This document shows positions 53,600 to 64,000 of a stretch of DNA of 64,000 nucleotides, piece by piece (the first letter of the stretch is position 1; the number at the start of each line of letters is the position of its first letter). Both the position numbers and the translations under genes were made by a program. The stretch lies in assembly GCF_000002995.4 (NCBI RefSeq), contig NW_025062477.1:5924649-5988648 (forward strand), in the 5' to 3' direction. The notes beneath the pieces are model-generated. The model had not been told where the DNA came from. It saw only the letters and a program-made list of their open reading frames with translations, and searched no databases. The stretch is from Brugia malayi (Eukaryota > Nematoda > Chromadorea > Rhabditida > Onchocercidae).

Positions 53600-56500
53600 T
53601 CATTAAAATTCTTTTCGCTCGCAAAAATGGATTTCAGATTCAAATTGATTCTGAAAACTCCAAGTATTTTCCGATTTTTGACATTGACATTTAGCATATT
53701 GTATGTGAAATTCTTTTGCTTATTTCATATTTTATTATTTATGCTAGAAACTGAAAATTCTTTCCATTTCAGAAAAAAAAAATCCTATTTAGATTTTTTC
53801 TGGACGGCTTTTCCTACAGAAAGAAGCAAGGAAGTGATGCACAGGATGAAAAAGATCCTATATAAATAAGTCACACAAGCACAAAGCCAGTGAAAATGAG
53901 GCAAAACAAAGAATCGTGGTGAATTTAAGACAAATGCCATTAAGGCTTCTACAACATAAATGATCCGTACGTATTATAGTCACAAGAATATAACCAGAAC
54001 TGCTGGTAAAATACTGGGATTCACAAATTTTAACTTTTAATAATGCAATTTGGGTAAAGTCATACGAACCAAAAGTAGGCCGGTATGACTTCATATATTT
54101 GGCATTTGCTGCTCATAGGTTCGTGTGATATATATTTTGCCCATATGCACCATTCATTTTATACAAACATAGGAATGAATTTTTTTTTCAGAAAATGTAA
54201 GAACCACAATGAATAATTTCTTTAATCAGAAAATTCTACTCTAAGCAATTTAAATTTTCCCTGATATACATAATAAAACCACGTTGAAAAAGAAACTTGA
54301 ATACATAGACCGAAGAAAAGAGAGAAAGGATGCAGCAAAGAAAGAAATAAGCTAACAAAGGAATTTCTGATAAAATATGAATTTCTCCTCCTGCATAAAC
54401 AAAAAATGATGGAGAAATAAAATAAGAGAAACAGAAATGGCAAATTATCACAGCGAATAATATAATCAGTGGGAAAGTTATATTTTGGCAATCTGAAAAG
54501 GTTAGCAATTCACGAAAACTAACATTTCTACCGGGAAAATGAAATAGAGAAAAAATGGAAAGATGAAACAAAACAAGGGAGAAAGATGAAAATAAATAAT
54601 AGTAAAATCGGTTAATAGTAAAACGGCAGGCGCAGCAAATATTACACGTAAATATTGTTCCCTTATGTAAGTCTTTCCTATATTAGTGTGAAACTAGCGA
54701 TTAATAAACTAACTGGTCAGAAATTAATTAATCAATTAATTCGATATAAAATCATCTTTATATATATATATATATATATATAGATGATTAATTTTCAATG
54801 TACACCTGCATACAGCATATATGACATGTATAATGAATGTACAAAATCCGTTGGTTCAATAAGATAAAGAAAAATTATACTGAAAAAAGCAGTATAATTA
54901 GAGCCCTGGTTTTATTCGACACAAAAAAAAAGTCAAAATTATACTTTAAAAAATCACAAAAAACACACAAAAAATCGAAAAATGAAAAGGAACCCCTGAA
55001 AATCACATTCGAGATGGAAATTAATAATACATACGGAAATTAATAATGAACACAATAATACATACATACATATATACCTATGGTGGGTGCTAGAGCAAAA
55101 GATTGAAAAAACGAGAGAATTTTTTCAAAATTACCACTTCTTCTCATTGCTGCTGAAAAAAGCAGCCATATTATAGAATGTTTTTTCCTACTACAACATC
55201 AGTTAATAATGTTTTCATAAACCAATAGCACTATCATCTATCTGTTGCTACTACTACCATTACCAATCCTACTACTAATAGAAATATTACAGTAACTATC
55301 ACAAAGAAAATTATAAAGTTCAGCTGTGAAATGGAACGACACAAAGAATGAAGTCGAACAGAAATTACATTGGCATAAATTATTCCAAAACTGTTCGACA
55401 GTTGAGTGTGCATACCCCGAAAAGGTATACAATACCAACTATCTTTTAAGCATTTATACTAGATCACCCGCTAATCGCATTATTGGAAAAAATAAATCGA
55501 TACATATTGCTTTAACAGATAGAACGTTACAAGGGATTCTTCTACTATACTTGCTACCTACAATCGAAAAACTGAACATAATTTCACTCGGAAGTTCGAT
55601 GTGCCTATATTTTTTTTTAAAGTGCTCTCAAATGAAAAAAAGACTAATCCTTATAGAAATTTAAATGCCTATATAACAAACCCGAGTTGTAAATAAAAAT
55701 ATATTATTTCCTACTTGTAAAATTGTTTTCTCTGATTTGTTTTTAAAAGCTTTTATCCTTCTTTGTCCTAACTTATTTCTCTGCAACATATGCATTGCAG
55801 GCAATGCCTTTAGTTGGGTTTAACCCAAAATGATCATGAAATTCTCTTCTCTTCATAAGTGAATGCTAAAGAATTCAAACATATACACACGACAAACTAT
55901 GTGCGCATTATTACCTATATTGGAGAAGATTAAAATGACAATGAAAAAGGCAGCAACTAAACAAATCTAATAATTCTAACCGTGGAAATACCGTTTTTGG
56001 AAATGAAAATATGCTTCTCCCAAATACTCACAAAAATTCAGTGTTTCAGAAATCTCACTAAACTTTTGAAGTCGTATTTCTCCTCTTATTTCAGATTCAT
56101 GTACTGTCATCCTTCTGCTAGCAAAAAAGATGCAAAAAAGTAACCCGATACGAAAATTAAAAAACCTAACCAGACATAAGATCCTCGAAAGAAGAAATAC
56201 AAACTCAGCTTGTTCAATGAAAGCAAAATGATAGAGTATTGTCCGCTATCTTTAATTCCCTGAAGGCGCATGAACCCCAAATCCCGCTAAATACACTACC
56301 CAAACATGAACACGGTAAGGCTATTTTTCTGAAAAGCTACTTAAAATGAAATACCATTCGATATTTTCGAAAATTGTTCAAAAAGTAATGAAAGACAGAA
56401 TGGATTCGACAGAGAAGCAAATTTTGCTTTCTTGTAGGTTTTCCAAAAAAAAAAAAGAAAAAAAAATATTATGTTGAGTAAGGATGAATACCCAATTTTT

Positions 56501-58085
56501 AAAATTTTTGGAATTTCTGTTACTATTCCTCACAAATTTTTACATGCAGATAAGCAGATAGTATGCTCAATAATTTCATATGAACAACTATCGACTTTTG
56601 TTCATAAAACCTGGAACTAATAATATTTCTCTAATTAATTTCTGTTAGGAATCTATTTCTTTCAGAATAGAATTCGTCCCTTACAATATATCAGAACATT
56701 CTTAAGATAAATTTTTTAAATTTGTCATTAGATAAACACCTAACTGAAAAGAAAGCTTATAAAGGTAATCAATTAGTTCTAATCTATTAGTGGAATTTCT
56801 AATCTAAGCAAAATTTGTACTAAACAAAAAAATGAATAAGATAAATAATAAAAATGATCGAAAAATAAAAAGAGATGAAAGGAAAGTTTTATGACAATTT
56901 TGACTAATGTTATTAACAGTTATCAATTATCGTACAAAAATCTTATACAAATACATGCACGATTTCTAAAAAACAGCAGAAAAGACAAAATGATAAGAGC
57001 GGTAGAGCAATAATAATAAATAATACCCTCTTTTATTACTTGCCACAACAAATGTTTCCAGAAGTCCTCTGCAAAAACTAGAAGCAAATAACCAACCCTG
57101 TGACTGTTCGATCTTTAATCTCGCATTACAGCAAATGATTTAGAAGCCAAACGATGTGACAGAAACACTGCAAAATAAATGGTATTAAACTTTTCGCAAA
57201 TTTTTTTATTCTCTAATAATGCTTTAGATTTTTATACTTTAAAATTTTCCACACCTATCTGCTTTCTTCAGAGGTAAAAAGAATATCTATGTCAATTTGA
57301 ATTAAGTAATTGAAAAAAAAAAAAAACTTGAATTCTTTAAAAATTCATTAAGAGGAACAGCTGAAAACTGAATTTGCTCAGTCTTCTACATTGCTGAATC
57401 TTACTGTTTTAAATTAGCACAGATCGTTCTAAAATAAAAATATCCATTTTCACTTCACTTTGACACTTATCTCTTTCTTAGGTGTTTGTTGATAACTTCC
57501 TACTGTGATTTCTCTCTGACTTACTCAAAATCAATTAAATGATTTATAAAAAACAAATTAGTGAGGTTTTCTTGAGTTCCAAATATCAGATTAGAATTTC
57601 AAGAGATATTATTTGAGTCAAAAATGTCTATTTTGAATTTCAAGAGAGATCAAGTATGTACTGCAATGATCTTTGAAAAGTGAGCAAGAGCGTTAATGGG
57701 GAATGCTACATTCTTAAGAGATGAGATTATAAATTTTTGGATTAATAAAAACTGATTAATCAAAATACTTGGATTAACAAAAATTTGCTCAAACTAGTTA
57801 TAACGGTTTTAAATACACGATTCAAAGTGCAATTATTTTTATGGCAACCTTTTATTCTTAATAAAGAAAAAAGATGCACAGTTTCAAATTCACAAATTAT
57901 TTAAAATGGTTTTGGGGAAATTCAGAGATTTCATAGCTGCTAATAAAATCTGAGTACTTTGAATCATCATTCAAATGTTCAAAACAAAAAAAATGCATTC
58001 ATTGAATGGAATTTTCGCTTGTATTAAATTATATCAAATCTAATTTATAACCTAAGATAAAAATTGTAGCTGTACAAACCGACTA
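53600..58085. other. Intergenic, no gene recognised
   Basis: This stretch lies between the peritrophin gene (+) and the ataxin-1-like gene (-), that is, between two 3' ends. Several open frames of 60-110 codons (for example 54236-54571 minus and 55326-55664 plus) have no splice partners, conserved motifs or codon pattern like the real genes. A TA microsatellite with an inverted-repeat flank lies at 54751-54788. An AATAAA on the minus strand at 57851-57856 could serve the AXH gene. Confidence 0.5.
54751..54788. repeat. TA microsatellite with inverted-repeat flanks
   Basis: A TA tract of about 11 units is bracketed by ATCATCT and AGATGAT, giving a possible cruciform. No gene is adjacent. Confidence 0.6.
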
Positions 58086-60657
58086 TCACAACGCTGATTT
58101 ATGTCTACGTCGCTTTAGACGTCGACGTATGTCAAGCAATGCCAGCTCCTCGGTCGGAATTTCATGCGACGGTGCGGATCGAACACCAGGCCTTCTTTCA
58201 GCACGAATAACAGGTGGTAAACGTTGACGAGTTGCTTGTACTAACGATGCAGGTCGCGAAAATTGCTGTATGCCAGATGTACCTGGTACTGATCCTCCTC
58301 TACTGCTACTATGAGGACGAATGGTACTCCTGACACTTGTTCCGCTTGTTTCACCACCTTCCACATGACGTAATGTTATACATACATCACCCACCTGCAA
58401 AATATGTTTTGATGACACGACTAAACGAGTTCCCAAGTGCTTATTTAAGATACAAAACGATCGCCCTATTGTTGTCAAAAAACCAATTCAGTTCTCATTG
58501 CAGTGATCTCTTTCACGAGTATGAATAAAAATATTATGTTCATCAAAGCTAAGAAAATAAAGTGCGAAACCTAATCACTCAAAAGCCTTGTCTAGCTTTC
58601 ATCGCTTCAAACATATTAACGAATACCTTGATATAACTGTATTAAAATAAGTTTAAGTATCAGTACTTCCTTTCCCGTGAGTTTGACATTAAAATTTCTT
58701 GAGTCAGTTGGGTAATGTACAGCGGTGATGCATTGCAATAACAATATAATTTTTGTAATACGTATCATACCGGTTTTCACCCTTTTTCACGGTGCTTTCA
58801 TTATAATAAAAACTTACATTTAACTGTCTGCAAATTAATCCGTATGTAACACGCGTCCTTTCCGGGCTGCATGATGCCCAACCTTGGTTAACCACAAAGT
58901 AGGGATGCTCGATTTCTGCCTCTATTGTTACCTAAAGTATGCCTTACTTTATTAGACTTGCGAACAGAACTGTTACCAGAATAGAAGAAATACTTTTTGA
59001 ACAGTAATGAAATACAACGAAACTGGCATGGAAAAGCAGCTTAAGACGTAAAAGATTCCACTGATTTTTTTTGAAAACTAATTTTTAAATGTGTTCCTTC
59101 AAAGACATTTTCAAAATCATCCAAACCCTTTTAAAGATTGAGTATCCAAAAAAAACATAATATTAAGAAATCGATGTCTAAGAACATAAATTTTTAATGG
59201 TACAGGTAAGATTATTTATGACTGCACCAGGTAATAATTGATCAGGTCTGAAAACCGTCAAAAAAAACTCAACGTGTAAAATAGGAAGAGTGTGTCTACA
59301 GCAAAACAACGACAAACGTTCATTTTTCATTTATTAATCTCGGAAAAAAACATAAGTGATTAAAATATATTAAGTTTCGGAAAAAAGGATAAGTGATTAA
59401 AATATCAACTGAAGTTCTTCAACGAACTTAGAGAAATATACTTTTTCAAAATCTGATTATTTTGGGAAAAAAACGTTTTAATGTTAGTCTGCGCCATAAG
59501 ATGCACTTTCATAAAATTCAAACCTATTATTATGCTAATCAAATTTATGGAAAATATATTATCAAAATATGCTAAGCAAATCATTATTTGACCTAAGAAG
59601 CAAGAATTATAACATCTGAAGGTGGAAAAAATCACTTTCTTTGCAGATAACTTTTTCATCTTCAAATGGGCTGATCTAATACCCAGATTTGAATCAAATC
59701 TTGAAATATCCGTCCACAAATGATACCGAAATGAACAATAATTATCGGTCTCAGGAAAGTAAAATCACTGGCCATTCAGTGTAACTGGTTTCCGGTAATG
59801 GCGACTGTATTTCCCGTCACTCTTGTAAAAACTAATGCCATGACAATCTGTTCTTCAATATATTATTAGAAATTTCCTGAAAATCTTACCAAAATTCTTT
59901 GCTCTCCAACAGCAAAAGTAACGAGGACCTGACGATCTTTTTCAGTTTCTTGAATTCGGATGACCCTACTATTGCAAAGTACGAGATCCGTTTTCATTGC
60001 TGCAGATAGAACAAAGTCTTCTGTGCTCATTTCTTCAACTCTTTTCAACTGGCCCGACTGTAGCCGTATTACTGTACCTGCAATAATGACAGCTATCGGC
60101 TGAATTCTAGACAAAAGCTTTATTGACGAATTCGAAAAAATCAAACATTTTAAATTAGTTTTAAGACATCCATGATGGCTAAATGCACAAAAAAGCAGAT
60201 GCAAATGATGTATTTGCCGTTTTAATTTTAAATTATATAAAAATTTTTTTCGTTAAGAAGGATCTTAAGAACTCGCAGGAGTTCTGTTTAATTTGATTTT
60301 CCTTTTCATAAGAGAAATTTTAAAGTGAATTACTGCATACTTTACCTACTCCTTTTGTACGTTCTTATTATAAACACATTATCCTTCTTACGTCAACCTG
60401 TAACGGATAATTTATACCTTGTTCGGAGCGGCAATAGAATCCAATCTCGTCCACTTAACTTTTCTATGTAAAATTTTCCGTACAAAATTTTGCAAAGAAA
60501 GAAAACAACTTATTTGAATCAGAAACAGGATATTATAAAACCAACTAACTAATAATTTTCAAACGTATAAAATGAATGCAGAGAGGTGAATCAGAAACAG
60601 GATATTATAAAACCAACTAACTAATAATTTTCAAACGTATAAAATGAATGCAGAGAG

Positions 60658-60695
<38 letters not shown>

Positions 60696-63600
60696 GGATG
60701 AGATAAATCCAGTAATATGTTTTTAAGAAATTTATAAAAGCTAAAACTGAATTCCATCAGCTATGATAAAAGAAAGTATTATTAAATGATACACCCAGTT
60801 TAAATTTAAATATAGTAAGGCATGATTAGAACTTTATACATACACTCTCTTTGACAATCACAAGTGTAGGGATTAAGTAATACACTCAATTTAATTACCG
60901 ATCCAGAGCTTAGACTAAATAATTAAATTTCAGTTGGAAAATCTCTGTATTGAAAAAATTTTATTCCAGTACACCAGAAATATAAAACGAGTCAACATGG
61001 TAGTAACATTATTGGTTGACCTTGTAAAAGGTAAAAGCAACGTGTCGACAAAAGTTTGAAAATAACTTTGAAACACAAAAGAGTTTAAGCCAACCACGCA
61101 TAAAGTGAGAAGGATAATAAGGTTGTGACGGCAATGTTCCCACTTGGAAAGACGATGGTTCCGGAACACCGGTAGAAGCAGCAACTGACGGAGCACTGGC
61201 CAGCGGAATAGCGGGCGTGGGACGTTGATAAGGAGCATATCTATAAAGTGACTTCGTAATTAATCAAAAAGTACGCAGAATTTTAAATAACGTGTTTTGT
61301 TCCGCACATATATTTCGACGTAAACGTTTCACAATTTCACAGAAGACTATTTCAGTGCATAAATCTGTTTGGAGAAAGCAAAGGGAAATGAAAAATGGCA
61401 GAAATAAGGTGATGGTAAGGAGAAAACTGTTACAATTTTATCGAGAAATATAGAGCTGAAACTGACAAATTGGACTTATATAATTGAATGTACATATTAT
61501 AAAATATGCAGTAATACAAAAGAAGAATGAAGAATCATGATTTTGCAAGAAAGACCAGCAAACAGATTAGGTAATCAATAACAAACTGATATATCGCTAA
61601 AATACTTCATCTAATGCCATTCTTTACTTTATCAACTATTAAGATTCAAAAGACTTCAATTTTCCTGCACTTCGTGTGAATCATTTATTATCTATTAAAC
61701 AAACAAGTTTTCATAGATTAATGCAATACAATTACCTGCGACGTTCCTGAGTTAAGACATGACGAACACGAGGCAGTGGAGGCGGCGGCATCATTACAAT
61801 ACGACCAAGAGCTATAAAAAATATTATGCAAGCGCTATTTTTGTTGTGCCATTTACTAAATTCCAATACTTTAAATTGAGAATTACATATCGCAGGATAA
61901 AAGTAAGCTCAAACAAAAGTAAACTTAGAAATTTAATCCCTTATCTCATAAACAAATGAAAGTGACGGTATTTTGGGACTGGGAGATCGTGCCAGGATGC
62001 ATGCCAAAACAAAACGCAACAGCGTCGGTAACTTTCTTCGCCCGCAGTATAACGGAGGAATATCACCTCTGCGATAATATTTGCAATGAACTAGGCTTTA
62101 TAACTACCAAAGAATGATCTCACAACAACACTTATGATTACTGATATTTTAATTAACCAATCATATACATTCACGAAGTATGTTTCTGCGCTTTCATATC
62201 TTATCTATCATTACTAAAAAATTCTTATTACTCAAAGATTTTAATTTACTGACTTCACTAGCCATAACATCCTGTCACTTTCTTCAAGTGACATTGATTT
62301 TATAATACACATTTCAATTTGCTATTCCTAGTAAGATAAACTATTAACCATTTTTAAAAAAAACATAGAAAATGTAACAAAAAAACCTTGGGAGTATGGT
62401 TGTGATGTAGAGAGTTGCAATGAAGATGCTGAAGGTGTGGGAATAGTGGTGACAGTTGCAGCAGCAACAGCAGCATGAGAAGTAGAAGCAAGTAATAAAG
62501 CTTGTCGCGCAGTTGCAACAGCAGCGCGCGAGAGAAGTGGTTGAGGCTGTATGAATTCAACCCGTGATGGACGTGAACTTATTTCGGCACTTAACGATGG
62601 CATTGACTGAGTTACGGCAGCTGGTGTTACACGTGGATGTGTAGGTTGAGCAGTTGTATGAGTCGGCAAGGCCTGCGGAGGTTGTGGTAATACTCCAACA
62701 GCAGCTAATGCAGCATGCATTTGCGTCATTAAAGTTGTACCATGCAGTGGTGATGACGGCAGTAAATGGATGGCAGTACCCGAAGCTGCAAGTTGCTGCT
62801 GTTGTTGTAACTGTAATAAATGTCGCTGTAAATTCTGCTCAAAAGATAATGCAGGCGTCGAAGGTTGACCTACACGCGATCCTGAAAATTGCAGAAGTTG
62901 AAATGATCATATTATGTTGATTTTGGAAATGTACTGTTATTTGATTTCAAAAATGCAAAGCAAGTCTTTTATATATGTTTTGTTAAAAATAAATGTCGCT
63001 GTACTGACTGAACTATTTCAACCATAAAAGCCATATTTTTAGCAGTATGTTGTTAATCCGAACCATTTTGCTGGCCATTGATTGTAAAAATAGGTTGAAT
63101 AAACTAATACATAACTCAAATTAGCTGCGGACTTAACTCACGCTATGATATTAACGTAAATAAAAAATATCTCATGCCAGGACTTTATGTTTGAAAACAT
63201 GCTAATATGCGACATGATTTAAATACGTCGTCGTAGTTTAGAGTACTGAGAGATGAAGAATATAATCTACGTGAATGACAGAAGCAACATATCCAAAAAA
63301 TGATATACAAACAATGTACTGTTTAATAGCGAGAATGAAACTTACCAATTTGTGGTGAACGTCCACCAGATACAGCAGCTAATGTTGCAGCTGCCGCTAC
63401 AGCAGCTTGGTGCTGTTGTGCAGCAGCAGCTAGAATGACCTGATATTGTGCCAAAAGAGCTGGATTCATTGCACCCAACATTTGAAGTGGTGATTGCCCA
63501 GATGAGCCAGGATCAGGACCAGAACTAGAACTAGGACCAGAAACAGGACCGGAGCCTGGGCTTAAACCAATACCCGTTAATAATGAGGCACTGGAAATGG

Positions 63601-63730
63601 AAGGAGAAGGTAGAGAGGAAAGTGGTGATACACCCACTGTTATATCTGTTCCAGATGGCGGTTGCTGGCTCGTTGATGGCTGAGAGTAGCGTAACCCAGC
63701 AGCAACTTGTGAAGAGGCGGACTGCAGTAG
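58086..63730 (-). CDS. Ataxin-1-like AXH-domain protein (5' end outside window)
   Basis: Ataxin-1 family proteins are nuclear co-regulators whose AXH domain mediates RNA binding, dimerisation and contact with partners such as Capicua. Seven minus-strand exons join in phase: 63730-63346, 62881-62387, 61811-61736, 61240-61095, 60077-59890, 58931-58818 and 58394-58086. The total is 1713 nt, or 570 residues visible. The first exon begins at a TTGTAG acceptor, so more exons lie beyond 64000. The N-terminal 300 residues are low complexity (Ser/Gly/Pro, Ala runs, a Q5 run) with PPPPLPRVRHVLTQERR after them. The AXH domain runs from SHFMRGTVIRLQSGQLKRVE through MSTEDFV, FAVGEQRIL, IEHPYFVVNQGWASCSPERT and LICRQLNVGDVCITL, split over three exons exactly where the fold continues. 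The tail is basic and ends RRRLKRRRHKSAL, resembling the ataxin-1 nuclear-localisation and 14-3-3 site (RKRRWS). Assignment to the AXH family is secure; one-to-one orthology is not tested. Confidence 0.88.
60515..60690. repeat. 72-bp tandem duplication plus T30 run
   Basis: Two identical 72-bp units (60515-60586 and 60587-60658) lie head to tail in the intron before the first AXH exon. They are followed directly by a run of about 30 T (60661-60690). Identity of the units suggests a recent slippage event, or an assembly artefact next to the homopolymer. Confidence 0.8.
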
Positions 63731-64000
63731 CTACAATATGTATTTGAATAAATTCTAAGAAATGAAATATGTCAAAGAAATAAAACTTTAGAATGGATCT
63801 CAATGAAGTAAATATGAAGAGAATCAGCCAGATGCTGCAATGGAAAATTATTAGACGGAAACTGAAAAAGGAGAAGGGACGAAAGCTAGAAAAACGGAAA
63901 ACTACAAGTTATTTTTTGAGGTAGGGAACATTTAAAAATTAAAATTTAATATGAAACAGTGATAATAAAGAATAAAACTATGAAAATAAAGAATAAAACA
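63731..64000. other. Intron of the AXH gene reaching the window edge
   Basis: There is no exon between the 63730 acceptor and the end of the window. The sequence is A-rich on the plus strand and presumably belongs to the intron upstream of the first visible AXH exon. Confidence 0.5.

Noticed and set aside
54236..54571. 111-codon minus-strand frame rich in Phe, Leu and Ser
   Set aside because: Its composition is that of an A-rich plus strand read in reverse. It has no splice partners, no conserved motif and no polyadenylation context.
62654..62920. 88-codon plus-strand frame
   Set aside because: It is antisense to the low-complexity exon of the AXH gene, whose Ala/Gln/Ser codons keep the opposite strand open.

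Overview
This is nuclear DNA from a nematode, most likely a parasitic spirurid or filarial worm (the species is inferred). It is very AT-rich, and its genes are split into many short exons joined by introns of about 45-1000 bp with GT..(T)TTCAG borders. A possible spliced-leader acceptor sits just upstream of one start codon. The gene content is also nematode-like: a Patched-related (PTR) protein, a multi-domain peritrophin-A protein, and degenerate BEL/Pao retrotransposons. I built the gene models by hand from splice sites and reading phase. For the six main models the exon lengths add up to a multiple of three.

Layout. 1-2.3 kb has no gene. 2.3-3.3 kb (-) holds a weakly supported unrecognised gene. 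4.25-9.15 kb (-) holds a 10-exon gene for a 451-residue protein that I do not recognise; one of its introns carries a 416-bp element that looks like a solo LTR. 10.7-18.7 kb is a graveyard of degenerate BEL/Pao LTR retrotransposons on the + strand (LTR, gag, protease, RT and integrase pieces), including a direct duplication of about 600 bp. 20.4-25.0 kb (+) is an intact 14-exon HBS1 ribosome-rescue GTPase. 25.8-32.7 kb (-) is a 22-exon PTR membrane protein, convergent with HBS1. 36.6-38.2 kb (-) is a small four-transmembrane protein. 38.2-46.0 kb is an AT-rich gene desert. 46.0-53.6 kb (+) is a 19-exon secreted protein with about 14 chitin-binding peritrophin-A modules. 53.6-58.1 kb has no recognisable gene. 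58.1-63.7 kb (-) is an ataxin-1-like AXH-domain gene whose 5' end lies beyond the window.

The genes are functionally unrelated, as is usual for a eukaryotic chromosome: mRNA surveillance (HBS1), membrane/cuticle biology (PTR), chitin matrix or eggshell (peritrophin-A protein) and transcriptional co-regulation (AXH protein). No tRNA, rRNA, CRISPR or bacterial-type operon was found. The least explained items are the 451-residue orphan gene, the altered TM4 motif and decoy splice acceptor in the PTR gene, and the basic-serine C-terminus of the AXH protein.
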